Assembly (NCBI RefSeq): GCF_017654505.1
Contig: NC_054540.1
Location: 40,791,554 to 40,855,553 of the forward strand
Direction: 5' to 3'
Source of the DNA: Polyodon spathula
Lineage: Eukaryota; Chordata; Actinopteri; Acipenseriformes; Polyodontidae
Length of the DNA stretch: 64,000 bases
Below, one piece after another: positions 48,326 to 60,700 of the stretch. Below the pieces are notes generated by a model. It was not told the origin of the DNA, did no database searches, and was given only the letters and a program-made list of their open reading frames with translations. The position numbers and the translations under genes are program-made. Position 1 is the first letter of the stretch. Every line of letters starts with the position of its first letter.

Positions 48326-49201
48326 TTGGGATAGGTCTCTACCAACTTTGCGCACCTAGATTTGGCAACATTTGACCATTCTTTACAAAACTGTTCAAGC
48401 TCTGTCAAGTTCCTTGGGGAACTTTGATGGACAGCAATCTTCAAGTCATGCCACACATTTTTGATTGGATTTAGGTCGGGCTCTGACTGGGCCACTCAAG
48501 GACATTTACATTTTTTGTTCCTTAGCCACTCCAGTGTAGCTTTGGCAGCGTGCTTGGGTTGTTGTCATGCTGAAAGGTGAACTTCCGTCCTAGTTTGATC
48601 TTTCTTGCAGAGGGCAGCAGGTTTTCCTCACGGACCTGTACTTTGCTCCATTCATTTTCCCTTCTATCCTGACAATTGCCTCACTCCCAACCGATGAGAA
48701 ACATCCCCATAACATGATGCTGCCACCACCATGCTTCACAGTAGGGATGGTGTTCTTTGGGTGACGCGCTGTGTTGGGTTTGCGCCAAAAAAATAACACT
48801 TGGCATATAGGCCAAAAAGTTCCATTTTAGTTTCGTCAGACCACAAATCTTTTTGCCACATGGCTACAGAATCTTCTGAGTTTTTTTTTTGCATACTTCA
48901 AATGGGATTCAAGGTTGGCTTGCTTGAGTAATGGCTTCCTTCTTGCCACCCTTCCATACAGGCCAGATTTGTGGAGTGCGTGGGATGTTGTTGTCACATG
49001 CACACGTTGACTAGTCTTGGCCGTAAAAGCCTGTAGCTCTTGTAAAGTTGCCATTGGCCTCTTGGTAGCCTCTCTGTTCAGTCTCCTTCTTGCTCGGTCA
49101 TCCAGTGTGGAGGGACGGCCTGATCTAGGCGGGGTCTTGGTGGTGCCATACACCTTCCACTTCTTAATAATCGTCTTGACTGTGCTCCAAGGGATATTCA
49201 A
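48326..49201 (-). pseudogene. Tc1 transposase, frameshifted
   Basis: The frame 49201-48836 begins with the DNA-binding domain (MNIPWSTVKTIIKKW, then TTKTPPRSGRPSTL, the GRPR-like hinge). The frame 48799-48590 carries WRKPNTA and [12 protein letters not shown]. The frame 48495-48265 has EPDLNPIKNVWHDLK, where the catalytic Glu is Lys, so even a repaired frame would be inactive. Its last 20 or so residues come from the neighbouring CR1 tail. Confidence 0.85.
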
Positions 49202-49394
49202 GGCCTATAGAGATTTTTTTTTTATACACATCCCATAATCTGTGCCTTTCAGCAGCTTTGTCCCGGAGTTCTTTTGGAAACGCCTTGGTGCTGATGGTTG
49301 AGTCTTTGCTTTGAAATGCACTACCTGTAGGTTCCCTTTAATGGGAACTGCTGAATTTATCCTGAAATCATGTGAATCACTACAGTTTATCATA

Positions 49395-51164
49395 GGTGGA
49401 GGCTACTGGCCCCTCGGGCCACTGAGCTAGTGTTTTTACTGGCCTGGATGCAGTTTTATCTGGCCCAATAAACTTCTATATTTTTTCATGATGGTTTTTA
49501 TTTTCAGTATGTTTCTGTGTATGGTTACAAAGAGAGAGTGGCTAAACAAAGCCTTTCAATATATGTTACTTCAGCCATTTAACATGTATATAGCAAGTGG
49601 TAAAAGAAGTGTGGTAATCCACACTTGGTTAACGTTGAAATTAGAAAGTTAATTTAACGTTATGGTGAATGTAAAGATATACTAAATGTTAAGCACAACA
49701 ATGCAGTAACTGTAAGAAAAGGCAAGATACTTGGAATTGGAAAGGAATTATTTTTTTTAACTCTGGACTGTAGGTCAATGTAAAACATCTACTGTTGACT
49801 TTCTGAGTAACGGAAACATTTGCACTGACCATTAAAAGTATAACCAGGTATCCTTGTTTTGAATTATTTAAAGGTTACCAAATAAACAAAGGAACGACTT
49901 TGATTCATCTGATGTCAGTACTTGATGGCTAGTTGTAATTAGTAATGTTAAACTATTGTAAAGTTAGAATGTATTTTCTATTTTGGCCAGGTTACAATAT
50001 GTACACTAAGATTATATTATAAGTATTATTTGTTATAATTAAACATATGTAGAATATTTAGGTTGCTATATGGTAGGTGTTATTTTATTCTGAATAGCAG
50101 CAAAAATTATTATTTGGGGGTTTGCGCAGTATTATGCTACTGTTGCTTTAATTGGAAGAGATACCCTCTGTGACATTGCTGCTCATTGAGTTCTGTGTAT
50201 TTTAATTTGGTAAACAAAAGAAAAAATGTGCCTAAGGAAATAGGGTACAGAGCAAAGAAATCTCGTCTTGGGCATTGTTTTTACACTTTGTGAACCTGGC
50301 TAAACTTTACCGGCTTACACTGTATTGCTGTTTGCACACGCATTTGCCTTTTACTCTTGGTAGTTTTAGGGACCAGAGTTCAGGTAATGGAATACACAAA
50401 AAGGTTGCACCCTGTGTATTCAAATAGGAAACTATTCGGAATTCCCATCCCTAATCCTAATACACACTATTAAAACGATATAATTCAAAATAATAACAAT
50501 CTTACTCTGAGTCAGTGCAGTCTTGCTCAGGATACCAACGAGTCATGGAAAGATTGTGAATGACATTTTTGACCTGAACACATCGGATCCTATATAAAAA
50601 AGTTTGACAGTTCAATTGCATATCTAGGTATCCATTGGGACATCTTATTGTGAGACTAGATATGTAAACGAAATGTTGAATTCACAACAAATAAAGCTGC
50701 TGTTTTCCTGTAAGTCTGGGAAACTGACGCCAAACAAGGCAAAACGTTACTTTTTTTCTCTGTCATCATAATTGCATTCTTTATGATTTATTGATTTCAG
50801 TGCTTTCCTTTTGGCTTATTGGTTGCTTAGTTGTAGAAAACCCAATTTGTAAAAGATGTGCCGCGGGAACAAGTACCAACACAGCACTTCGATACGCAGT
50901 CTCAGATTCTGACTGTACAACAAATATGACGTGCGGCGAGAAAGTTAGGATTAGTTCGTAGTTATGTTATTAAAAAATAGTTTGTAAGTTAATTTTCACC
51001 TTTTTGACACACCGGCCCATTTCCTGGATTCATGAAACGGAAGCCATATGCACTATATATATATTATACTAGTTAAATATAACCAGCACAGTCGGGCCTG
51101 TGATGCTTCATAACTACCGGCCAAACTGCGCTCTTTACCGCCACCGGGCCATGGTTAATGTCAA
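49395..51164. mobile_element. hAT-like non-autonomous or degraded element
   Basis: It lies inside the Tc1. The right end is the inverse of cagggtttgacattaaccat, a CAGGG-type hAT terminus, followed inward by ggcccggtggcgg. The left end carries ctggcccctcgggccac, which suits the inner part of the same terminus, but its first bases are diverged. No transposase is readable in 1.77 kb. Confidence 0.5.
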
Positions 51165-51425
51165 ACCCTGGATTGGTTACACCTGAGCTAATTTAGGATT
51201 GCTATTCAAGGGGGGTGGACACTTATCCAACCAAGCTATTTCAGTTTTTATTTTTAATTAATTTTCTACAAATTTCTAGAATATTTTTTTCACTTGGAAG
51301 TTGTGGGGTAGTATGTGCAGATAAATGAAAAAAAACAACAACAATTTTAATGCATTTTAATTCCAGGCTGTAAGGCAACAAAAGGTGAAAATTTTGAAAG
51401 GGGGTGTAGACTTTCTGTAGGCACT

Positions 51426-51448
51426 GTGTGTGTGTGTGTGTGTGTGTT

Positions 51449-51525
<77 letters not shown>
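51426..51525. repeat. (GT)n, (CT)n and (AT)n compound microsatellite
   Basis: Three different dinucleotide runs directly follow the Tc1 terminus. Confidence 0.95.
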
Positions 51526-51527
<2 letters not shown>

Positions 51528-51666
51528 TGTTGCAGGCTTTGGGCTTTTTTAAGGGGAGCCTGCAAGCTCCTCAGGGCAGTGTGAGGAAACTTGTCGTGTA
51601 TTGTGAGCACTGTGTTCAATAATCTTTTCAAACTCTAACTGTTCCTGAAAAGTTGGAATGCTACAA
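51526..51666. other. Unassigned sequence
   Basis: No recognised feature. Confidence 0.3.
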
Positions 51667-52026
51667 TATACAGTCAAAACCCATTTACAATGCACCTGGT
51701 ATATATCGTACACACTGATATAATGAACCAATATTATGGAACCGACTAAAATTGTTTGAAATCCTGTGTAAATTCTCCTTTTAATACGTACTCTGATAGT
51801 TATTGCGCACGCAACGCGATGGCATGCACCGCGATGGCACGCAGTGGTCTGCTGCGCATATTGTGTACTCGTAGACCAACTTCTTGCTGTTTGAACTTGA
51901 CTTAGCTCTCCTATTACTGTAATTTATGCAGTATTATCATGGCCAGTGCTAAATGATCATCAGTCTAACTTAAGGACAAACTGTACATTATTGGAGAAAT
52001 CTTAGAGATGAAAGCAGTAGTCGAGG
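51667..52026 (+). mobile_element. pogo/Tigger-like remnant with transposase start
   Basis: A pogo-like terminus (acagtcaaaacccatttaca at 51670) is followed at 51939 by a transposase beginning. The translated region reads MASAK, a stop, then LKDKLYIIGEILEMKAV, which resembles the N-terminal CENP-B-type helix-turn-helix of Tigger transposases. It is broken by stops and then by the MITE at 52027. A diverged opposite end may lie near 53318 (ataacatactgtttttacag). Confidence 0.5.
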
Positions 52027-52887
52027 GCCCAGTCCACATTAGTGCAAAAAAAATTGAAGACCAATTTACCTGAACCCTAGCCCATCAGTGTTAGAGCATC
52101 CAGATTGCCATAATAAAAGTGGGTTAGTTTAACCCAGCTGTTGATGGAAAAAAAACATTTCGGTAGATGACTATGCTAGAAACCACTGTAATGTATACAC
52201 ATTCTTCTTTCTTTTTTTCCCCCCTCGTAAATGTTGTTGTTTGTTTTCATTGAACACAAGAACAGAACGGAGGAGCTATGAGAAAGTGCCTAAGTAATCA
52301 AAAGGGGAACAATTTGTATGGTGGAAAAAATGCCCATGCCATAGAAAATAATTTAGATGGGCATTTGCACAAAGGGAAAATCTGGGGCGGATAAGATGTT
52401 CTTTAATTTAATTAAAAGTCAAAATAAAGACCTGTAACTTGCTAATATGTGATGTGATCTAAGATAATTTATAAAGCGTTTTGGACACATTTTAAGTGTT
52501 GTGTACTACAGTACATTAGCATATCTGACTGTGCCAATGGAATATGACAAGAATAAATCCTCCTGTATTTTAATTCGGGCTTGTAGTCTTTATTCTCGTT
52601 TTATGTATACAGGGGGGTTATGGCAACATACTACTGCAAAGCACTAGGGGATATCGGAGGTTACTGTTTAACTAGACTTGAACACGGTTCACTTCCAGAT
52701 TACAGTTAAACCAGTTTCTCTAACCCAGTTATGCCGACAACCGAGTTCGAGACTACCTCCTGAGTAGGTTTCAAATTTGGTTGTTGAACTCAGTTGTGAA
52801 CCGTGTTTTAGTGTGGATGCAAATCGATTTAAGCACTTTTTTGAATCCTTAACTCAGGTCTAAAATGCTAATGTGGCCAGGGCCTAA
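52027..52887. mobile_element. Non-autonomous DNA element with short terminal inverted repeats
   Basis: The left end ggcccagtccacattag and the right end ctaatgtggccagggcc are inverted copies. About 860 bp lie between. Internal self-inverse pieces around 52680-52800 (gaacacggttcac and gtgaaccgtgttt) suggest further hairpins. No protein is encoded and the superfamily is unresolved. Confidence 0.55.
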
Positions 52888-53531
52888 AAGACTTGTTAAA
52901 ATAGCGTACAATGATTACTGTACTGTACTTGAACTGACAGTTTGTATGGTTATGTTTATTGACTTGTATATTATTTTTATTATTGTTATCAGGGTTTTAT
53001 TATTTCTATAATTTATTATTACTGTAATGTATTTTTTATAAGTCATTTAGTTGACCATCTTTATCCAAGGCAACATGAAATTACTGTATTAAATAATTAA
53101 GATACAGAATGTTAAATACTGTATAGTAATGTACAGTACTAGTTGCATGTTACATTGTTTTACATTGTTTCTTCTGTAATAAACCTTTATACTACATACA
53201 TTGCATATGTACATTAATTCATTAGTACTGTACTAGGTTTTGATTTTTGTGCTGATTTGGTGGTTATGTGCATGTATCTGGTTATTACATACCTTGGTTA
53301 TAACATACTGTTTTTACAGTCCCAAGGCAGTACCTTGTATCACTGTTAGTTTAGTTTCACTGTAAGATAATTATTTACTTTGGTCTGCCGTTCCACTTAT
53401 GTCCAACAGATGGCAAAATATTTCAACTATTTTACTTTAGTACCAGATCCTGTTTGTAGCTTGGATACTTTTCAGTCTACAGTAACACATGTTGTTTATC
53501 TCTCACTGTCTTTTTTTTTTTTTGTCTGAAG
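52888..53531. other. Intronic or 5' flanking sequence of CCDC77
   Basis: AT-rich, with no recognised repeat apart from the possible pogo end near 53318. A long T run (53511-53523) forms the polypyrimidine tract of the following exon. Confidence 0.5.
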
Positions 53532-53748
53532 CTCAAAGTCTGGTGGAATGTCCTGCCGTTCCCCACAAAGACAGACCCTAGAGCGGGATGTCACATCTCC
53601 CCTACCACCCATTAATGAGCGCCTAGCATTCTTGCGGCCGTCACGCGAGCTGCTTGAGTTCTACCGACGAAAGGTGTCGGAGTTTGATGGGGAGCATGAG
53701 GACATGATGAAGGTGCTGGACTCTTACAGATCCACCTATGAGGAGCAG
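53532..53748 (+). CDS. ccdc77: CCDC77, first coding exon (ATG at 53548)
   Basis: Coiled-coil domain-containing 77, a centrosome/cilium-associated coiled-coil protein of vertebrates with no known enzymatic activity. The exon follows a long T tract and AG (53530-53531). It contains 16 bases of 5' UTR, then 67 codons from 53548, and ends at a GT donor (gagcag|gtacaa) in phase 0. The protein start MSCRSPQRQTLERDV is followed by PINERLAFLRPSRELLEFYR, which matches the conserved N-terminal block of the family (as I recall it, a run like DRLAKLHPSKELLEYY). Exons follow at 54180-54322, 54566-54662 and 55609-55681. The total readable coding sequence is 514 bases, about 171 codons out of roughly 490 in the family, so the gene continues past the window. 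Introns here hold a CR1 and a gypsy element, both antisense. Confidence 0.9.
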
Positions 53749-53999
53749 GTACAACTTTGAAACTCCTATTACTTGGCCCTGTGCAGTGATCCCATTCCTA
53801 AAGTATGACATTGAATTGCTTTTTTACATTTCCTTTTTTTATGGTGTTTGAGTGGTTCTATTGCAACCATATTGAGTTTCATTGTGGTGCCTTTACCTGG
53901 CTTTCAGCTTGTGTGGCTTATCCTAAGTGCTGGGACTGAACAGCCTTCCTCATTCCATTCAGCCATCTACTCTAAATACATTTTCTTTATATATACTAG

Positions 54000-54323
<324 letters not shown>

Positions 54324-54560
54324 TAACTGCTGTGGACTGTTGCAATATAGAAATATCGGAGTGGAGGAAGTAGATTTTCAGTTAAGTTTAAACCATAAAA
54401 CAGCATTTGTATTTGTTTTGGTCAAAATCCCATTGACTAATTGTTAACAGCCTTCATCAAGATTGCAGTCAGCAGTTTCCCTTTGCATTTGCAGTGTAAA
54501 GCAATGCAGAATGGTAGAGCTTCCTTCTGATGATATGATGTGTTTTTTCTACTTTTGTAA

Positions 54561-54680
<120 letters not shown>

Positions 54681-54756
54681 TGAAACATCCAATAGAGGGC
54701 AGTGCGTTTTAATTCAGATCATGTTTTGGCTCCTTTCTTCAATCCCTCATCAGCGT

Positions 54757-55543
54757 TAGAAACATAAGAAAGTTTACAAACGAGAGGAGGCCATTCGGCC
54801 CATCTTGCTCGTTTGGTTGTTAGTAGCTTATTGATCCCAAAATCTCATCAAGCAGCTTCTTGAAGGATCCCAGGGTGTCAGCTTCAACAACATTACTGGG
54901 GAGTTGATTCCAGACCCTCACAATTCTCTGTGTAAAAAAGTGTCTCCTATTTTCTGTTCTGAATGCCCCTTTTTCTAAACTCCATTTGTGACCCCTGGTC
55001 CTTGTTTCTTTTTTCAGGCTGAAAAAGTCCCTTGGGTCGACACTGTCAATACCTTTTAGAATTTTGAATGCTTGAATTAGGTCGCCACGTAGTCTTCTTT
55101 GTTCAAGACTGAACAGATTCAATTCTTTTAGCCTGTCTGCATATGACATGCCTTTTAAGCCCGGAATAATTCTGGTCGCTCTTCTTTGCACTCTTTCTAG
55201 AGCAGCAATATCTTTTTTATAGCGAGGTGACCAGAACTGCACACAATATTCAAGATGAGGTCTTACAAGTGCATTGTACAGTTTTAACATTACTTCCCTT
55301 GATTTAAATTCAACACTTTTCACAATGTATCCGAGCATCTTGTTAGCCTTTTTTATAGCTTCCCCACATTGCCTAGATGAAGACATTTCTGAGTCAACAA
55401 AAACTCCTAGGTCTTTTTCATAGATTCCTTCTCCAATTTCAATATCTCCCATATGATATTTATAATGTACATTTTTATTTCCTGCGTGCAGTACCTTACA
55501 CTTTTCTCTATTAAATGTCATTTGCCATGTGTCTGCCCAGTTC
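54757..55543 (-). mobile_element. CR1-clade LINE, 5'-truncated, antisense in CCDC77 intron
   Basis: The 3' end (reverse complement of cgtttgtaaactttcttatg) lies at 54762. The frame 55521-54820 (233 residues) is the RT C-terminal region, from MTFNREKCKVLHAG to LDEILGSISY, without lesions. It is truncated just upstream at NWADTW. Antisense orientation in an intron is the usual tolerated state. Confidence 0.93.
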
Positions 55544-55608
55544 TGTCACTGCTTTTTCTGTCATTTGCTTTTAATTGCATTTGATGTTGCAACATCCATT
55601 TATTTTAG

Positions 55609-55681
55609 GTCACGATTTCTCAAAAGAAAGTACAGCCTAGTGACCAGAGTGGGCGTGAGGTCACCGGGACAAGAAAACCAG
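55609..55681 (+). CDS. ccdc77: CCDC77, fourth coding exon
   Basis: Acceptor catttattttag, donor aaaccag|gtacga. The 73 bases start in phase 0 (VTISQKKVQPSDQSG) and end one base into a codon. Only the initial VTI.QK agrees with the family as I recall it; this part of the protein is poorly conserved. The next exon was not found before 64000. Confidence 0.8.
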
Positions 55682-56013
55682 GTACGATTGATTTGCCCAA
55701 TTTGAAAGTAAAAGAAATTGCAATGAAGCAAACAGCAATATGTCACCCATCTACATTTCCACTTGAATCATGTTTTGCAGAGATGTCAGTTTAGTTAATT
55801 CAGAAACAAAACACATTGGAAATGTGAAAAAACGCCCAGTTGTCAAACGTTCTCAGCCATTTAAAGTGGAGATATCAAAAACTCAAGCTAAGCTAGAAGA
55901 AACAATTGGTACAACCTTGGCTGAGCACTTTTGATAACTTTAACATTTCCAATTTGTTTTTGTTTCAGATATCACTTCTTTTTTCACTTAATGGATAATA
56001 CCACTGTGAGGCG
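55682..56013 (+). other. CCDC77 intron sequence
   Basis: No repeat or exon recognised between the donor at 55682 and the gypsy LTR. Confidence 0.6.
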
Positions 56014-56596
56014 TGTGAGTAAAAATGGATTTTCCAGACAGTGATTTACATGTAAAAATTAAAATTTTATTTAATATTACACGGAAAAAAAAAGAAAAAT
56101 AATAATGAAGGATGTGAGGGAGGGAGTGCTGGAGTAATCAAAAATAAAGGAACGGAAGCCTCTTAGTCCTCTTCGCGTTCTGCTTAAATCCAAAAATAAA
56201 ACAAAAAGGAATAAAAACAGAAAAGAGCCAAGTTAGTAAGGCCTCCGTTCGTGACACAGTCCAAACTCCCAAGTACTTCCCTCCAGCCTTTTTTCCCCCG
56301 CCTCTATTCCTTAGGACCAACCCCGAACACAGTAGCACGTTCCCTTTAGTATGCAAACCCCGCCCCGGTAGTCAGTGGATCACCAATCCCAAACTGACAG
56401 GTATCCTTAATTTCACTTGACTCCAGTGGCTGGAATTTACATACTCGTACTTCCGCCCCTCACCAAGGTGCCGCCCCTCAAAAAGATGACTTTTGTCATG
56501 GTCACAAGACCTTGGTAAGGGAAATCCCGAGTTGGTTTGATGCCTTCTACTGTTGGGAGGCTGAATTGCAGACTGAAACCCCTTTGACTCATCACA
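56014..56596 (-). mobile_element. 3' LTR of Gmr1-like gypsy element B
   Basis: 583-bp block with TG...CA ends (tgtgagtaaaaatgg ... gactcatcaca). It is repeated at 60946-61524 with about ten small differences. Confidence 0.92.
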
Positions 56597-56890
56597 TATC
56601 CCACCCCTCAGAGTGGAGCCGAAGGAACACTCTGAAACCTCTAACCCCTCCTTTTCCCCTCCCTCCCGGGAAAAAAAATCAGCGTTTTGATGTAACTTAC
56701 TTATTTGAAAGGCGAAGGGTTGGAGCGCCAGGTACCACCGTGTAATCCTAGCGTTTGAATCCTTCATTGTGTCTAACCACTTTAAAGGGGCATGATCTGT
56801 GATGAGTACAAAGGGTCGCCCCAGAAGATAGTATTTTAAGGACTCCACCGCCCATTTTACTGCCAGGCATTCTTTCTCTACCACAGAGTA
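56372..56890 (-). pseudogene. RNase H of gypsy element B
   Basis: The frame from 56884 reads VEKECLAVKWAVESLKYYL and then LITDHAPLKWL. This is the typical gypsy RNase H with its catalytic Glu and Asp. ADFFSREG marks the end of the domain near 56660. The frame then runs through the LTR boundary. The start of the domain is degraded around 56890-57120. Confidence 0.85.
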
Positions 56891-57136
56891 CCTTTGTTCT
56901 CTCGGCAGTAACTTCCGACTAATATATAATATATATAATGTTCTATACCATTTTTTTCCTGGGACAGAACCGCCCCCATACCAGTCTGCGATGCATTGGT
57001 CTGAAGGATGAACTCTCGGCTGAAATCCGGGCTTACTAATGCTGGGGCCTGACTCAAATTAGTTTTAATAGATTCAAAGGCTGTCTGACACTCTGCACTC
57101 CACTTAATTTTATTTGGAGCGTTCTTTCTAGTGAGA

Positions 57137-57779
57137 TCAGTGAGAGGGGCAGCTATAGTGGAAAAGTGTGGAATAAAGCGGCGGTAACAATGATCTCACC
57201 TGGGTTTTTGTGGTAGGTACCGCTGAATCCAACAAAGTCTGGACTTTTGAAACCAACGGTTTCACTCTACCCTTACCCATTACGAAACCTAAATACTTTG
57301 TTTCTTCTTTTCCAATAGCGCACTTTGCCATGTTCGCTGTGAGTCCCGCCTTCCTCAGAGACTGTAGGATGGCTTTTAATCTACTCAAATGTTCTTTCCA
57401 GGAAGAACTGTATATGACTACATCATCGATATATGCAGCTGCATACTCTCGATGAGGTTGTAATACCCTGTCCATCAGTCTCTGGAAAGTTGCGGGAGCT
57501 CCATGAAGTCCGAACGGCATAGTACAAAATTGAAAAAGACCATCTGGGGTTGAGAATGCCGTTTTCTCACGAGAGGCTTTTGCTAATGGAATTTGCCAGT
57601 ATCCTTTCGTCAGATCCAAAGTTGAAATAAACCGAGCTCACCCTAGCCTGTCTAAGAGTTCATCTACCCGAGGCATGGGATATGCATCAAACTTAGAGAT
57701 AGCATTCACCCTCCTAAAGTCTATACATAACCGTAGTGACCCATCTGGTTTGTCTATTGGTACAATTGGGCTACACCAC
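57137..57779 (-). pseudogene. Reverse transcriptase of gypsy element B
   Basis: The core frame 57619-57137 includes DLTKGYWQIPL (first catalytic Asp), CTMPFGLHGAPATFQRLM and AAYIDDVVIYS (catalytic pair, codons near 57433). The upstream fingers (IVPIDKPDGSLRLCIDFR and DAYPMPRVDELL) lie in 57779-57650. They are in a different frame from the Gag-integrase ORF and are separated from the core by a TGA near 57640. The thumb region ends at a stop at 57137. It would copy the element's RNA into DNA; the frame is broken. Confidence 0.88.
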
Positions 57780-60700
57780 TCACCTTCGGGAAGGTTCAGT
57801 TATCCCAAGTTTCAACATACACTCCACCTCCCTCCGGACAGAATCTCTCCGACTTTCTGGAATGCGATACGGTCTCTGTCTAACTCTCAGACCTGGCGGA
57901 GTGATAATAGCATGTTCAATCAAATGCGTTCTTCCGGGCACGTTAGAAAACACATCACCAAACATTTTGATTAAATTGCTTACCTCTTTGCGTTGATCAG
58001 GAGTTAATTGTTCCCCCATCGGAACCCCAGCTGCTGATACTGGCTCAATTGAGGGTCCATAGTCCTCTCCCTCCTGTTCGGGAGATATAAAATGGACCTC
58101 CCGTTCTTTCCACGGTTTGAGGAGATTAACATGATAAATTTGATTTTCCTTCCGACGCCCAGGCTGTCGGATCTCATAATTAACTTTTCCAATTGCTCGA
58201 ATGACCTCAAAGGGACCCTGCCATTTAGCAAACAACTTAGATTCCGATGAGGGCAACAATAACAACACTTTGTCTCCAGGTCGAAAGTTCCTAATTCTTG
58301 CATTTTTATTGTAGCTTTGCTGCTGCTTCTGCTGTGCCACTTTGAGATTGTCATGTGCCAATCGACCGACTAATTCTAAGCGATCGCGTAGCTGTAATAC
58401 ATATTTCACTATATTTTTAGAGTCTTTTGACTGTTCTTCCCAGCCTTCTCTTATGAGATCCAAGATACCCCGCGGCTGCCGACCGTACAAGAGCTCAAAC
58501 GGAGAGAACCCCGTTGAGGATTGTGGTACCTCACGAACTGCAAAGAGCAAGTAGGGAAGCAGTTTAGCCCAATTACGTTTCTCCTGATCTACAAAGCGGC
58601 GCAACATACTTTTTAAAGTCTGATTAAATCGTTCAACAAGCCCATCCGTTTGAGGATGAAAAACTGAGGTTCTAATTGAACGGATTTTCAATAATTTGTA
58701 TAATTGCTGAATACAGTCTGACATAAAATTAGTGCCCTGATCAGTGAGAATTTCTTTCGGGATTCCCACCCTAGAAAATATTTTAACCAATTCATTTGCT
58801 ACTACTTCTGCACTCATAGAGCGTAAGGGAACAGCTTCTGGATATCGTGTTGCGTAGTCCACTACTACCAAAATATACCGATATCCTGACTCTGCTCCCT
58901 CCAGAGGGCCTACTAAATCTACACCAATCCTCTCAAACGGTACTCCAATAATTGGCAGTGAGACCAGAGGTGCGGGGCGAACTAACTTAGGGGCAGCTAA
59001 TTGACATTCCGGACACTCAGATACATACTTCCGCACAAGACCATAAACCCCTGGCCAAAAAAAACGGGCCAGAATTCGTTCCTGAGTCTTTTCAGTTCCT
59101 AAATGACCTGCAAATGGAATGTCATGCGCCAATCTCATGACTTCTGACTGAAAAGGCCTAGGAACCAATAACTGTTTTACGAGCTGTCCCGTCCCGGGAG
59201 CCCGGGTTATTCTATATAATAAGTGCCCAGATACAGAAAAATGCGGAAATACCACTGGTTGTCCTTCCTGCATATCCTTCCCCTCAACATATCTAACCTG
59301 TTTCCAAGCATACTGTAATGTGGGATCATTTTGTTGTTCATAGCCCAGGTCAATATCTCGGTCCCAATGATTAGGTACGCTGAGAGGAGTGTCTTTTATT
59401 ATGTGACCTTCCACATCAGTAACCTCGCAGCCCCGGTCACACTGAACACCTACTCCTTTACCCTGCCGTTTACAAGATTGGTTTACCTTTGAGTCAGACC
59501 CCTCCCCTTGTCGTCTCAGAGTTCCCTCATATTTTTCCACCCTGCGCTCTCTCTTTGTTTTTCTCGGGCGGATTTTAGGGTTAAACAGGTCGGATTGTAA
59601 CGGGAAAATCTCGCCAATTGTTTTCTCCCGTTGCTTAGATTGTCCCCTGGTAGAAACTAAGACCATTTCCCGACCTAAAATACGATCAAAAAACGGCCAG
59701 TCTCTTCCCAGGAGAACAGGGTATGGTAAACATTGCGCTACAGCCACTTTAACGTAAGCTGAGTAACCATCAACAGTAAGTCTAACTTTAGTGGTGGGAT
59801 AAACCCGAGTTTCTCCATGGATACATGAGATAGCCACTTTACCCTGTGGCTCCCAGGTTACCCCCTCCAAAAGAGCTTGTCGAATCAATGTTTGTGCACA
59901 CCCAGAGTCTGCAAATGCATTAGTACTCTTATCCCCGACCTGTACTCTTAATTGATAAGGGCCCTCCCAACATTCCCCAGTGTTCTTACCTGTTACTGCC
60001 GACCAGGATCTTCTTGCCAGGTCTACCTCCATCATCGGACAATCCCTGGCTATATGTCCGGGCTCATTGCATCGGTAACAAACTGGGGTAGAAGGCACCA
60101 ACGGGGTTTGCTTGTCCTGTGAGTCGGTGACTGACAGGTTAGGGGGTTTTTCTCTCGCCCAAGATGGGGCTAACCTCGACCTCCATGGTCTGAAGGTCTG
60201 GTTACCTCCTCTGGGCTTCACTGATGGGTTGGTCCTGGTTAGTTTAGGCGCAGGAGTGGGGTCAGAGGCGGCGCCTTCATTCGCATCCTCATAAGCCTCC
60301 GCCAGGATGATGGCCTTCTCGAGAGTGGTAGGTTGATTCCTTTTAACCCACTCCCGATTTCCTGGCGGTAGTATGGAGGCGAACTGCTCTATAGCGATCT
60401 TCTGCACCAGTTCTTGGGGTGTGTGTTCTTCCGGTTGCAGCCACTGGGTGCACTGATCCAGGAGATACTGTCCCGCAACCCGGGGCCGCACCCCCTTGGA
60501 CAGCTGGTATTCCCGGAAACGGCGCCGGTATGTTTCTTCCGTGATCCCGAGGCGTGAGAGAATGGCTTCTTTTACTTTTATATAATCCGCGGCCTCCGAG
60601 GCCATCAAGGCTCTATACGCTGCTTGCGCTTGTCCTGTCAAACAGGGTGCCAATTTCATGGCCCACTGTTCCTTGGGCCACCCTGCTGCTTCTGCCACTC

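Larger units (their letters stand above)
48326..51426 (-). mobile_element. Tc1/mariner element, 3'-truncated, split by a hAT-like insertion
   Basis: The transposase part runs 48326-49394 and the terminal region 51165-51426, ending agactttctgtaggcactg. The two are separated by a 1.77-kb insert. The expected inverted terminus on the left is missing; the element begins abruptly at the CR1 tail. Confidence 0.75.

Noticed and set aside
52027..52887. CCDC77 5' UTR exon within this block
   Set aside because: Terminal inverted repeats indicate a transposon, and no convincing donor-acceptor pair leads to 53532.
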